A stretch of 21,309 nucleotides of DNA from DATCZB01 sp035513215 (GCA_035513215.1 DATKCK010000046.1:1-21309), one strand, 5' to 3'. Shown: positions 6,002 through 14,289, numbered from the stretch's first letter. A program made the numbers and translations. Notes: generated from the letters alone by a model not told the origin.

Positions 6002-6865
6002 ATGGAGATCAAACCCGCACAGGTCAAGGAGCTCAGGGAGCGCACCGGCGTCGGCATGATGGACTGCAAGAAGGCGCTGATCGAGACCGGTGGTGACATG
6101 GATGCGGCGGTCGACTATCTGCGCAAGGCGGGGCAGGCCAAGGCCGACAAGAAGGCCAACCGTATCGCGGCCGAGGGCCGGGTCCTGATCGCCGAGGCGG
6201 CCGGCCGTTACGCTCTGCTCGAGGTCAATGCCGAGACCGATTTCGTCGCCAACGACGAGAATTTTCTCGAGTTCGCGAACGTCGTCGGCGAGACGATCGT
6301 GCGCGAGAAGCCGGCCGACGTCGAGGAGTTGCTTGGCCTGACGGTAGGCGGCGCGACGCTCGAGGAAGCGCGCGCGGCCCTGATCGGCAAGATCGGCGAG
6401 AACATCTCGGTCCGGCGTTTCGATCTTATCGAGCCGGCCGGCACCGTCGGGCGCTATGTCCACATGAATCACAAGATCGGCGTGCTCGTCGAGCTCGAAG
6501 GCGGCAATGACGAGCTCGCGAAGGATGTCGCGATGCAGATCGCGGCGACGTCGCCGCAGTTCGTCTCGGTCGACGACGTGCCGGCGGAGGCGCGCGAGAA
6601 GGAGCGCGAGATTCTGAGCGCGCAGGCGGCGCAGGAAGGCAAGCCGCCCGAGATCGTAGCCAAGATGGTCGAGGGCAGGCTGCGCAAGCACTTCGACGAG
6701 ATCACGCTGCTCGGGCAGCCCTTCGTCAAGAACCCGGATCAGAAAGTCCGCGACCTGCTGAAGGGCGGAGGCGCTTCAGTGACACGCTTCGTCCGCTACG
6801 CGGTCGGGGAGGGGATCGAAAAAAAGCGTGAGAACTTTGCCGATGAGGTCGCGGCTTTGCAGTAA
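6002..6865 (+). CDS. tsf: Elongation factor Ts
   Basis: EF-Ts exchanges GDP for GTP on EF-Tu during translation. The 287 residues are close to the 283 of E. coli. The N-terminal UBA-like domain is clear (VKELRERTGVGMMDCKKAL, then GDMDAAVDYLRKAGQAKADKKANRIAAEG). The core motif ETDFVANDENF near residue 80 carries the TDFV residues that contact EF-Tu, and a coiled-coil/C-terminal module ends with RFVRYAVGEGIEKK. The ATG at 6002 has AGGGAG at 5988-5993, partly inside the rpsB stop region. The rpsB-tsf gap is only 12 nt, much shorter than in E. coli, so there is no room for the separate attenuator found there. pyrH follows after 36 nt. Confidence 0.97.
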   Translation: MEIKPAQVKELRERTGVGMMDCKKALIETGGDMDAAVDYLRKAGQAKADKKANRIAAEGRVLIAEAAGRYALLEVNAETDFVANDENFLEFANVVGETIVREKPADVEELLGLTVGGATLEEARAALIGKIGENISVRRFDLIEPAGTVGRYVHMNHKIGVLVELEGGNDELAKDVAMQIAATSPQFVSVDDVPAEAREKEREILSAQAAQEGKPPEIVAKMVEGRLRKHFDEITLLGQPFVKNPDQKVRDLLKGGGASVTRFVRYAVGEGIEKKRENFADEVAALQ

Positions 6866-6901
6866 GCTAGGCGCGGCGAGGGGTTCGAGCGAGAGGGATA
6901 C

Positions 6902-7645
6902 GTGGCAGGAAATCCGCCGGCCTACCAGCGCGTGCTGCTCAAGCTGAGCGGGGAAGCCCTGCTCGGCGATCAGCCCTACGGCGTCGACCCGAAGGTCATC
7001 GCTCGCGTCGCATCGGAGATCGGCGAGCTCGCGACGATGGGCGTCGAGGTCGGGCTCGTCATCGGCGGCGGCAACATCTTCCGCGGCGCGGGTCTTGCCG
7101 AGGCCGGCATGGACCGCGTGACGGCCGATCACATGGGGATGCTCGCCACGGTCATCAACGCGCTTGCCCTGCAGGACGCGCTCGAGCGCAAGGGCGCGAC
7201 GGCCCGGGTCATGTCCGCGGTGTCGATGCATCAGGTCTGCGAGGACTACATCAGGCGGCGCGCGATCCGGCACATGGAGAAAGGCCGTGTCGTCATCTTC
7301 GCGGCCGGCACCGGCAATCCGTTCTTCACGACCGATACGGCGGCGAGCCTGCGCGCGATCGAGATCGGGGCCGACGTCCTGCTCAAGGCGACCAAGGTCG
7401 ACGGTGTCTACTCGGCGGATCCGATGAAGGATCCTACCGCCGAGCGCTATGGCAGCCTCTCCTTCGACCGGGTGCTCAGCGAGAAGCTTCAGGTCATGGA
7501 TGCCACGGCCATCGTGATGTGCCGCGACAACAACCTGCCGCTGGTCGTCTTCAATCTGAACAACAGCGGCGACCTCGTGCGGATCGTCTCAGGAGAGACG
7601 CTCGGCACCTCGGTCGGAAACGAACTGGCGGCGCAGGGGGCGTAG
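6902..7645 (+). CDS. pyrH: Uridylate (UMP) kinase
   Basis: PyrH phosphorylates UMP to UDP at the entry of pyrimidine nucleotide synthesis. It belongs to the amino-acid-kinase family, forms hexamers and is normally activated by GTP and inhibited by UTP. The 247 residues match the family (241 in E. coli). Visible motifs are LLKLSGEALLGD (ATP site), VIGGGNIFRGAG (UMP site), RVTADHMGMLATVINALALQ and GTGNPFFTTDTAASLRA, followed by LLKATKVDGVYSADP. The start is GTG at 6902, preceded by GAGAGGGA at suitable spacing. No in-frame ATG precedes the conserved KLSGEALL motif. It sits between tsf and frr as in other gammaproteobacteria, five nt before frr. Confidence 0.97.
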   Translation: MAGNPPAYQRVLLKLSGEALLGDQPYGVDPKVIARVASEIGELATMGVEVGLVIGGGNIFRGAGLAEAGMDRVTADHMGMLATVINALALQDALERKGATARVMSAVSMHQVCEDYIRRRAIRHMEKGRVVIFAAGTGNPFFTTDTAASLRAIEIGADVLLKATKVDGVYSADPMKDPTAERYGSLSFDRVLSEKLQVMDATAIVMCRDNNLPLVVFNLNNSGDLVRIVSGETLGTSVGNELAAQGA

Positions 7646-7650
7646 GGCGC

Positions 7651-8208
7651 ATGCTCGAAGAGGTCAAGAAGGACGCCGCGACGCGGATGAAAAAGAGCGT
7701 CGAAGCGGTGCACGACGAGTTGCGGCGACTGAGAACGGGGCGCGCTCACGCCGGCCTGGTCGAGCACATCACCGTCGAGTATTACGGCACCGAGGTGCCG
7801 GTCAATCAGGTCGCGACGATCACGGTCGAGGACTCGAGGACGCTGGCCGTCACGCCCTGGGAAAAGGACATGGTGCGCGTCGTCGAGAAGGCGATTCTGA
7901 TCTCGGATCTGGGCCTGACGCCCGCGACGGCCGGGACCGTGATTCGCGTGCCGCTGCCGCCGATGACCGAGGAGCGCCGCCGCGAGCTCGTCAAGGTCGT
8001 GCGCAACGAGGGCGAGAACGGCCGGATCGCGATTCGCAACATCCGCCGCGACGCGCTCAACGACTGTAAGGAGATGCTGAAGGACAAGATGATCACGGAG
8101 GACGAGGATCGCAAGGCCCACGACGACATCCAGAAGCTCACCGACAAGTATGTGGCCGAGGTCGACGCGCTGCTCGCGGAGAAAGAGACCGAGATCATGG
8201 AGTTCTAG
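7651..8208 (+). CDS. frr: Ribosome recycling factor
   Basis: RRF acts with EF-G and IF3 to split post-termination ribosomes. The 185-residue product has exactly the E. coli length. It shows the three-helix-bundle pattern: MLEEVKKDAATRMKKSVEAV, then ELRRLRTGRAHAGLVE, the beta domain around YYGTEVPVNQVA, and VRNEGENGRIAIRNIRRDA near the tip. The ATG at 7651 was chosen because it begins the conserved helix. The in-frame open sequence back to 7519 lies inside pyrH and is a shadow. The gap to pyrH is five nt, and a weak AGGG overlaps the pyrH stop, so coupling is likely. The usual next gene in Escherichia, dxr, is missing and uppS follows. Confidence 0.97.
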   Translation: MLEEVKKDAATRMKKSVEAVHDELRRLRTGRAHAGLVEHITVEYYGTEVPVNQVATITVEDSRTLAVTPWEKDMVRVVEKAILISDLGLTPATAGTVIRVPLPPMTEERRRELVKVVRNEGENGRIAIRNIRRDALNDCKEMLKDKMITEDEDRKAHDDIQKLTDKYVAEVDALLAEKETEIMEF

Positions 8209-8211
8209 CGA

Positions 8212-8238
8212 ATGAACCCACGCGCAGAGCTTCATTAG
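8212..8238 (+). CDS. Possible 8-codon leader ORF before uppS
   Basis: ATG at 8212 opens an eight-codon frame (MNPRAELH) ending at TAG 8236-8238, seven nt before the uppS ATG. GGAG at 8199-8202, inside the end of frr, is nine nt upstream of this ATG. By contrast, the uppS ATG has only AGCTCCTCG before it and no recognisable Shine-Dalgarno. Ribosomes finishing the mini-ORF could restart at uppS. It may also be a chance reading frame. Confidence 0.3.
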   Translation: MNPRAELH

Positions 8239-8245
8239 CTCCTCG

Positions 8246-9004
8246 ATGGTCGCCAAGTCCATACCGCAGCCGGGTTTACCGGCGCCGCCCCGTCACGTCG
8301 CTATCATCATGGACGGCAACGGCCGCTGGGCCGAGCGCCGGGGCAAGCCGCGCATCGCCGGGCACCAGGGCGGCATCGAGCCGGTCCGCGAGGTCGTGAA
8401 GGCCAGCGCCGAGCTCGGTATCGAGGCGCTGACGCTGTTCGCATTCTCGAGCGAGAATTTCGACCGGCCCGCCGACGAGGTCAGCGCGCTGATGGCACTC
8501 TTTCTCGAAGCCCTCGACAGCGAGATCGCCGAGCTCGACGCCAACGGAGTCCGCCTCAGGTTCATCGGCGACGGGCCGCTGCTCGGCCCGGGGCTCGGCG
8601 CGGCAACGCGTGCCGCCGAGGCAAGAACGGCGGCCAACTCCGGGCTTCTGCTCGTCATTGCCGCCGCCTACGGCGGTCGCTGGGACGTCACGCAGGCTGC
8701 GCGGCGTCTCGCCGAGCTCGCGCGCGACGGCAGGCTCGATCCGGCCGCCATCGACGAGGCGACTTTCGGCCGGGCGCTCGCGACGGCCGAGCTGCCGCCC
8801 GTCGATCTATTGATCCGAACCGGCGGAGAGCAGCGCATCAGCAACTTCCTGCTCTGGCAGCTCGCCTACAGCGAGCTCTACTTTTCCGAATGTTTGTGGC
8901 CGGAGTTCGACCGTGCCGAGCTCGTCCGCGCGCTCGAGTTCTTCGCCAGGCGCGAGCGCCGCTTCGGCCGCACGAGTCGCCAGCTGGGAACGGGCGCTTG
9001 CTGA
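8246..9004 (+). CDS. uppS: (2Z,6E)-farnesyl-diphosphate-specific undecaprenyl diphosphate synthase
   Basis: UppS extends farnesyl diphosphate with eight isopentenyl units to C55 undecaprenyl diphosphate, the lipid carrier for peptidoglycan and O-antigen. The cis-prenyltransferase motifs are complete: HVAIIMDGNGRWAERRG with catalytic D23 (Asp26 in E. coli), TLFAFSSENFDRP, and RTGGEQRISNFLLWQLAYSE with ELYF. The length of 252 residues is typical. The ATG at 8246 lacks a Shine-Dalgarno, and translation may depend on coupling to frr or the mini-ORF. The C-terminus overlaps cdsA by seven nt. The bacterial-type motifs support the undecaprenyl product, but chain length cannot be proved from sequence. 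The gene consumes isoprenoid precursors, so the missing dxr nearby is notable. Confidence 0.96.
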   Translation: MVAKSIPQPGLPAPPRHVAIIMDGNGRWAERRGKPRIAGHQGGIEPVREVVKASAELGIEALTLFAFSSENFDRPADEVSALMALFLEALDSEIAELDANGVRLRFIGDGPLLGPGLGAATRAAEARTAANSGLLLVIAAAYGGRWDVTQAARRLAELARDGRLDPAAIDEATFGRALATAELPPVDLLIRTGGEQRISNFLLWQLAYSELYFSECLWPEFDRAELVRALEFFARRERRFGRTSRQLGTGAC

Positions 9005-9795
9005 GAACACGCATTCTGACCGCGCTCGTGCTCGGCATCGTCGTGGTCGGCACCGTGTTCGGTCTTGCGACGCCCTATGCCTCGCTCGTGTTCGGCCTGA
9101 TCTGGCTGATCGGCGCGGACGAGTGGGCCAGGCTCGTCAGGCTCGGCCCGCGTGGTCGGGCGATCCACGCCATGCTCTTTGCCGGGATCGTCGTCGGCGT
9201 GCTGGCTTTCAGCCCGGGCAAGGCCGTGATCGATGCCTGGCTCTGGCTCGCGGCGGCCCTCTGGCTCGTGGTTTTCGTCATGGTCCTGAGATTCCCGCGG
9301 CCGATGCCGCCGCCGGCGCGCCTGATCGGGCTCGTCGTGCTTTCGGCCGCGTGGCTTTCGTTCTGGCGCTTGCACGGCGCGGGTGTGAACGGGCCGGCGC
9401 TGATCCTGGTCGGACTGCTGATCGTCTGGTTCGCCGATATCGGGGCTTTCTTCGTCGGCCGCACGCTCGGCCGCACGCCGCTGGCGCCCCGGGTCAGCCC
9501 GAAGAAGACCTGGGAGGGCGTCGGCGGCGGCGTCGCGTTGGCCATGCTGGTCGGCGCGCTGGCGGCGCTCGCGCTCGATCTGTCGCCTGCCCTGCTGGTC
9601 GCAATCGCTGCGGCGATGGCACTGATCTCGGTGGTCGGCGACCTCGGCATCAGCATGCTGAAGCGCCAGGCCGGTGTGAAGGACGCCGGAATGTTGCTTC
9701 CGGGCCACGGCGGGATCCTGGATCGCTTCGACGGGGTCGCGGCGGCCCTGCCGTTCTTCGTCCTGGGATTACAATTTGCCCATTTGCTCGACTAG
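8998..9795 (+). CDS. cdsA: Phosphatidate cytidylyltransferase (CDP-diacylglycerol synthase)
   Basis: CdsA makes CDP-diacylglycerol from phosphatidic acid and CTP in the inner membrane, the branch point for all phospholipids. The 265-residue protein is a string of hydrophobic segments. It ends in the family signature: SPKKTWEGVGGG, GDLGISMLKRQAGVKDAG and LLPGHGGILDRFD. TTG at 8998 was chosen because the product then begins MLRTRILTALVL, aligning with E. coli MLKYRLISAFVL, and GGGA sits about eight nt upstream. A longer reading from ATG 8890 would add out-of-family residues that are a shadow of uppS. The gene overlaps the uppS stop by seven nt. The 27-nt gap to rseP is where Pseudomonas-type loci carry dxr. 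Confidence 0.94.
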   Translation: MLRTRILTALVLGIVVVGTVFGLATPYASLVFGLIWLIGADEWARLVRLGPRGRAIHAMLFAGIVVGVLAFSPGKAVIDAWLWLAAALWLVVFVMVLRFPRPMPPPARLIGLVVLSAAWLSFWRLHGAGVNGPALILVGLLIVWFADIGAFFVGRTLGRTPLAPRVSPKKTWEGVGGGVALAMLVGALAALALDLSPALLVAIAAAMALISVVGDLGISMLKRQAGVKDAGMLLPGHGGILDRFDGVAAALPFFVLGLQFAHLLD

Positions 9796-9822
9796 GGTTC
9801 GAAGGCCAATTATCCTGCCGTA

Positions 9823-11280
9823 ATGGTCGACTTTGCGTGGAGTATTCTGGCCTTTATCGTCGCGATCAGCGTGCTCGTCGCCGTCCACGAGTACGGTCAT
9901 TTCTGGGTTGCGCGAAAGCTCGGCTTCAAGGTGCTGACCTTCTCGATCGGCTTCGGCCGGCCGCTGTTGCGCTGGCGCAGCGGCAGGACGACGAAGCGTG
10001 ATAGTGCCGGCAGCCCCGGCCCCGATGCAGAACGGGGCCCGGGCGACGACGACAGCGTCGAGTACCGGATCTCGGCCATTCCGCTCGGCGGTTACGTCAA
10101 GATGCTCGACGAGCGCGAGGGCGACGTCGATCCGGCCGAGGCGCACCGGGCGTTCAATCGCCGGCCGGTGCCGGCCCGCATTGCCGTGCTCGCGGCCGGG
10201 CCCGCGGCCAATTTCCTGTTTGCGATCGTCGCCTACTGGGTCATGTTCGTCTCGGGCGTCGACGAGATCACGGCCTATGTCGGTGGCGTGCGCGAGGGTT
10301 CCGTCGCGGCCGAAGCGGGGCTCAGAGCCGACGACGTGATCGAGTCGGTCGGCGGCACGCCGACCGGAACGCTCGATCAAACGGCCGTCGCGATGTTCGA
10401 CGAGCTGCTCGGCGACGGCGTCATCGAGCTCGGTGTCGTCGACGCCGACGGCAGCCGCCGCGAAGTCTCGCTGGCCGTCGGCGACCGCGTCAGCGAGCTG
10501 ACCGAGCCCGACGTGCTTTTCGACGGGCTCGGGATCCTGCTCGGCCCGCAGCCGCCCGATGTCGACGAAGTGCCGGCCGTTGTCGGCAGTCTGATCGCCG
10601 GTCAACCGGCAGAGCGTGCCGGTTTCGAGGCCGGCGACAGGATCGTCACAATCGACGGCGAGCGCATCGAGTCCTGGTCCGAGATGCAGCAATACATATC
10701 GTCGCGTCCGGGGGAGAGCGTTTCCGTGGCGATCCAACGCAACGGCGTCACGCGCGAAATCGCGCTCACGGTCGGCGCCGATCTCGATGAGGCCGGCGCG
10801 ACCGTCGGGCGCATCGGGATAGGGCCGCCCGGCTACATCAGCGACGAGGTCGCCGAAAGGTTCTATACGGTCCGCCGCCACGGGCCGATCGAGAGCATCG
10901 GCGTCGCAACGGCCCAAACCTGGCGCTACAGTGTGCTGTCGGTGCGGTTTATCGCACGCATGGTCACGGGCGACGTCTCGCTCAGGAACGTCTCGGGCCC
11001 GATCATGATCGCCGACTATGCCGGCGATTTCGCGCGGGCCGGCTTCAACCGGTTCCTTCAGTTTCTGGCGATGATCAGCATCAGTCTCGGCATCGTGAAC
11101 CTGCTGCCCGTGCCGATTCTCGACGGCGGCCAGATCGTCATGTGCACGATCGAGGGCATCAAGGGCAAGCCCCTGTCGATGCGCGCGGCCATCATCGGCC
11201 AGCAGATCGGGCTTGCGATGATCATCGCGCTGATGGGTTTCGTCTTCTATAACGACATCGCGAGGCTGATGGGATCATGA
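9823..11280 (+). CDS. rseP: RIP zinc metalloprotease RseP (site-2 protease)
   Basis: RseP is an inner-membrane intramembrane protease. It makes the second cut of anti-sigma factor RseA to release the envelope-stress sigma E, and it clears signal-peptide remnants. The zinc motif HEYGH is at 22-26 in the first membrane segment, and NLLPVPILDGGQI supplies the distal Asp ligand near the C-terminus. Two PDZ domains lie between, around GSVAAEAGLRADDVIESVGG and GQPAERAGFEAGDRIVTIDG. The length is 485 against 450 in E. coli. Part of the excess is a hydrophilic insertion at about residues 57-78, before SAIPLGGYVKMLDE. The ATG of bamA overlaps its stop (ATGA), so production of the protease and of the outer-membrane assembly factor is probably coupled. 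Confidence 0.96.
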   Translation: MVDFAWSILAFIVAISVLVAVHEYGHFWVARKLGFKVLTFSIGFGRPLLRWRSGRTTKRDSAGSPGPDAERGPGDDDSVEYRISAIPLGGYVKMLDEREGDVDPAEAHRAFNRRPVPARIAVLAAGPAANFLFAIVAYWVMFVSGVDEITAYVGGVREGSVAAEAGLRADDVIESVGGTPTGTLDQTAVAMFDELLGDGVIELGVVDADGSRREVSLAVGDRVSELTEPDVLFDGLGILLGPQPPDVDEVPAVVGSLIAGQPAERAGFEAGDRIVTIDGERIESWSEMQQYISSRPGESVSVAIQRNGVTREIALTVGADLDEAGATVGRIGIGPPGYISDEVAERFYTVRRHGPIESIGVATAQTWRYSVLSVRFIARMVTGDVSLRNVSGPIMIADYAGDFARAGFNRFLQFLAMISISLGIVNLLPVPILDGGQIVMCTIEGIKGKPLSMRAAIIGQQIGLAMIIALMGFVFYNDIARLMGS

Positions 11281-13697
11281 GGCCGATCGTCGCCCGGTTC
11301 GTCGCCCGGTTCGTCGCCCGGTTCCTCGGAGTAGCCGTTTGCATGGGCGGGGCCATCTGCGCGATGGCGCAGAGCGACTTCGAGCCATGGGTCGTGCGCG
11401 ACTTTCAGGTCGAGGGCAATCAGGTCATCACCGACGGCACGGTGTTCAATTACCTGCCGATCAACATCGGCGACACGATAGACCCGCAACGTGTCCGAGA
11501 AGCGCTGCGGGCGCTCTATGGGACGGAGTTTTTCCAGGATCTCGAGTTTCGGCGCGACGGCGACACGCTCGTCATCGCCGTGCTCGAGCGGCCGACGATC
11601 GCGGAGTTCACCTTCGAGGGCAACAAGGACTTCAAGGACGAGGACCTCGAGAAGATGCTGCTCGAGACCGATCTCGCGGCCGGCAAGATGTTCGATCGCT
11701 CGATGCTCGACGAGCTGACGACCTTCCTGACAGACGAGTACTACAGCAGGGGCAAATACGCCGCAGGCATCGATGTCACGGTCGAGGATCTGCCCGACAA
11801 CCGCGTGCGCGTGCATATCGAGATCGAGGAGGGGGCCCGCGCCAAGATCCGCGAGATCAACATCGTCGGCAACACGGTCTTCGAAGACGATGTGCTGCTC
11901 GATCAGTTCGAGCTCAGCACCGGCAACTGGCTGTCGAAGATCCGAAAGGACAACCTCTACAGCAAGGAGACGTTGCAGGGCGATCTCGAGACCTTGCAGT
12001 CCTATTACATGGACCGCGGCTACGCAGATTTCCGTATCTGCGGAGACTGCGTTCAGGTCTCGATCTCGCCCGACAAGACCGACATCTTCATCTCGATCAG
12101 CGTCGAGGAGGGCGAGGTCTACACCATCCGGTCGGTCGATCTGGCCGGCAACATGGTCGTGCCCGAGGAGGTGCTGCGGCTGTTCGTCTACGCGTACCCC
12201 GGACAGCAGTTCAATCAGCGGGCCGTGACGTTGACCGAGGAGGACATCAAGCTGCGCCTCGGCCGCGACGGCTACGCCTTCTCCAACGTGCAGACCGTGC
12301 CCGAGCTCGACCGAGAGAGCAAGGAGGTCGATCTGACGATCTTCGTCGAGCCGAACAACCGCGTGTATGTCCGGCGCATCAGCTTCACGGGCGCCGAGAA
12401 TGCGAACGACGAAGTCTTCAGGCGCGAGATGCGCCAGCTCGAGGGCGCGATCCTGTCGAATGAGCTGCTCGAGCTCTCGCAGCAGCGCCTGCGACGGCTC
12501 GCCTATATCGAGGAAGTCGAATACGAGACGATCGAGGTTCCGGGGACGCTCGATCTCGTCGATGTCGAGTTCGAGATCACCGAAGGCCTGCCCGGCAGCA
12601 TGAGCGGCAACATCGGTTATTCCGACGCGCAGGGAATCATCCTGGGCGGCAGTTTCTCGCACTCTAACTTTCTCGGCACCGGCAATCGGGTCGGGTTCGA
12701 TCTGAACGGCGGCAAGTATTACAAGGTTTATTCGTTCAGCTTCACGGAGCCTTACCGCAACATGAACGGCCTGTCGCGGCAGGTCTCGCTGACCTATCAG
12801 GACATCACGGCGTTCAGCTCGGTCACCTCCGATTTCTCGACGAAGACGGTCGCTGCCGGGATGACCTGGGGTCTGCCGATCTCGGAAAGCCAGACGCTGC
12901 AGCTCGGCTGGTCGTACCAGCAGGCGGAGCTTCTGACCAGCCGGTTCAGCTCACGGCAGGCCAACCAGTGGGTGCTGAACAACGGCGACCCGTTCGAGGT
13001 CATTCCGGGCTCGAGCTTCTTCGGCACCGAGGTGGCGTCGCTGGATCTCGTTGCCGGCTGGATTATGGAACGGCGCAACCGCTCGCTGTTTCCGGATCTC
13101 GGAATGCGCACGAGCCTGAACCTCCAGGCGACGGTGCCGGGCAGCGACGTCGAGTATTACACGACGACGTTCAACGTCGAGAAGTACTTCCGCCTGCCCG
13201 GGCAGTGGCGGTTTCGGGTCAACAGCGAGATCAATTACGGCGAAGCTTTCGGCGAGACGACGGCCCTGCCGCCGTATCGGAACTTCTTCGGCGGCGGCCC
13301 GTTCACCGTCCGCGGATTCAAGGAGAACTATCTCGGCCCGCGCGATAACTTCGGCAACCCGAACGGGGGCAATCTGCTGTTTGCGAGCCAGCTCGAGCTG
13401 ATCATCCCGACGCCCGAGAAATTCGGCAACTCGGTGCGGCTTGCGCTGTTCTACGACTTCGGCAACGTCTTCCATTCGGGGGGCGTCGATTTCTACGACC
13501 TGCTCGGCGATGAATTGGATACGAGCTTCGACTTTGATAAACTGAAGAGTTCGTACGGCTTTGGTGTGCAGTGGCTGTCGCCGATGGGGCTGCTTCAGTT
13601 CAGCTATGCAGTGCCGGTCAATGCCGATGAGCAGACAGACCGGTACCTTGCGGACCAGACCGAAGGCTTCCAGTTCACGATCAGAAACGCGTTCTGA
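11277..13697 (+). CDS. bamA: Outer membrane protein assembly factor BamA
   Basis: BamA is the Omp85-family core of the BAM complex that folds beta-barrels into the outer membrane. The 806 residues compare with 810 in E. coli. A signal peptide (about 1-31) has an Arg-rich repeated n-region (VARFVARFVARF) and a hydrophobic core ending ICAMAQ. Five POTRA-like units follow, the first starting at VVRDFQVEGNQVITDG. A C-terminal 16-stranded barrel begins near residue 440. The conserved barrel-lumen VRGF motif is at 678-681 in FTVRGFKENYLGP. The protein ends in Phe (TIRNAF), as outer-membrane barrels do. The start overlaps rseP by four nt. skp follows after 37 nt, matching the chaperone-barrel pairing known elsewhere. 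Confidence 0.97.
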   Translation: MRPIVARFVARFVARFLGVAVCMGGAICAMAQSDFEPWVVRDFQVEGNQVITDGTVFNYLPINIGDTIDPQRVREALRALYGTEFFQDLEFRRDGDTLVIAVLERPTIAEFTFEGNKDFKDEDLEKMLLETDLAAGKMFDRSMLDELTTFLTDEYYSRGKYAAGIDVTVEDLPDNRVRVHIEIEEGARAKIREINIVGNTVFEDDVLLDQFELSTGNWLSKIRKDNLYSKETLQGDLETLQSYYMDRGYADFRICGDCVQVSISPDKTDIFISISVEEGEVYTIRSVDLAGNMVVPEEVLRLFVYAYPGQQFNQRAVTLTEEDIKLRLGRDGYAFSNVQTVPELDRESKEVDLTIFVEPNNRVYVRRISFTGAENANDEVFRREMRQLEGAILSNELLELSQQRLRRLAYIEEVEYETIEVPGTLDLVDVEFEITEGLPGSMSGNIGYSDAQGIILGGSFSHSNFLGTGNRVGFDLNGGKYYKVYSFSFTEPYRNMNGLSRQVSLTYQDITAFSSVTSDFSTKTVAAGMTWGLPISESQTLQLGWSYQQAELLTSRFSSRQANQWVLNNGDPFEVIPGSSFFGTEVASLDLVAGWIMERRNRSLFPDLGMRTSLNLQATVPGSDVEYYTTTFNVEKYFRLPGQWRFRVNSEINYGEAFGETTALPPYRNFFGGGPFTVRGFKENYLGPRDNFGNPNGGNLLFASQLELIIPTPEKFGNSVRLALFYDFGNVFHSGGVDFYDLLGDELDTSFDFDKLKSSYGFGVQWLSPMGLLQFSYAVPVNADEQTDRYLADQTEGFQFTIRNAF
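11289..11324 (+). repeat. Three perfect 12-bp tandem repeats in the bamA signal peptide
   Basis: GTCGCCCGGTTC occurs at 11289-11300, 11301-11312 and 11313-11324 without a mismatch. Each unit encodes Val-Ala-Arg-Phe in frame, giving VARFVARFVARF in the n-region of the signal peptide. Slippage would change signal-peptide length by four residues without disturbing the frame. Confidence 0.95.
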
Positions 13698-13734
13698 TCG
13701 CGGAACGCTTTCTTACAGGCAGGAAAAGACCTAT

Positions 13735-14289
13735 ATGACACGGATGCAAACAGTTGCGCTCGGCCTGAGCGTGCTGCTGCTCGCGGCCAGCGGAGCCGTG
13801 CGGGCGCAGTCCGAGCCGAAAATCGGCTACATCAATCTGAACGCCATTCTCCAGAATGCGCCGCAAATACCGGCGATCAACCAGCGACTGCGCAGCGAGT
13901 TCGCCGCCCGCGATGCGGAGTTCCAGTCGCTGCAGGAGGACTACAACGAGCGGGTCCAGACCTACGAGCGCGATCGCGAGGTGATGAGCGCGTCCGAGCG
14001 CACGACGCTCGAGCGCGAGCTGACGCAGATGCAGCGCGATATGGAGCGGCGTGCCGCCGAGTTGCAGGAAGACCTGCAAATCCGGCAGAACGAGCTGTTG
14101 AACCAGCTCCAGGTCGAGATCGTGCAGCAGGTCCAGGAATACGCCGAGAGCAACGACTTCGATCTCGTCGTCACGGAAGCCGTCTATGCGAGCGCTGCCG
14201 TCAACATCACGGCGGCGGTCTACGAGGCGATCACGGGGCGGACTGCTCCGCCAGCGACGTCAGGCAGCACCGACACTACCAGCGAATAG
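13735..14289 (+). CDS. skp: OmpH/Skp-family periplasmic chaperone
   Basis: Skp is a trimeric jellyfish-shaped chaperone that holds unfolded outer-membrane proteins in the periplasm before BamA. A clear signal peptide (MTRMQTVALGLSVLLLAASG, then AVRAQS) is followed by the OmpH start KIGYINLNAILQNAPQ. A long coiled coil runs from about 45 to 125 and the closing beta segment is DFDLVVTEAVYAS. The length is 184 against 161 in E. coli, with a Thr/Ser/Pro-rich end (APPATSGSTDTTSE). The mature part has about 28 acidic and 14 basic residues and only one Lys, whereas E. coli Skp is basic. The ATG at 13735 has AGGA ten nt upstream. The family is certain; how closely function follows E. coli is less so. 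Confidence 0.93.
   Translation: MTRMQTVALGLSVLLLAASGAVRAQSEPKIGYINLNAILQNAPQIPAINQRLRSEFAARDAEFQSLQEDYNERVQTYERDREVMSASERTTLERELTQMQRDMERRAAELQEDLQIRQNELLNQLQVEIVQQVQEYAESNDFDLVVTEAVYASAAVNITAAVYEAITGRTAPPATSGSTDTTSE

Noticed and set aside
7519..7650. Longer start of frr inside pyrH
   Set aside because: ATG 7651 gives exactly the E. coli length and the conserved first helix.
11247..12662. 471-codon minus-strand open frame opposite bamA
   Set aside because: It is an antisense shadow of the POTRA-coding part of bamA with no motif or plausible start signal.
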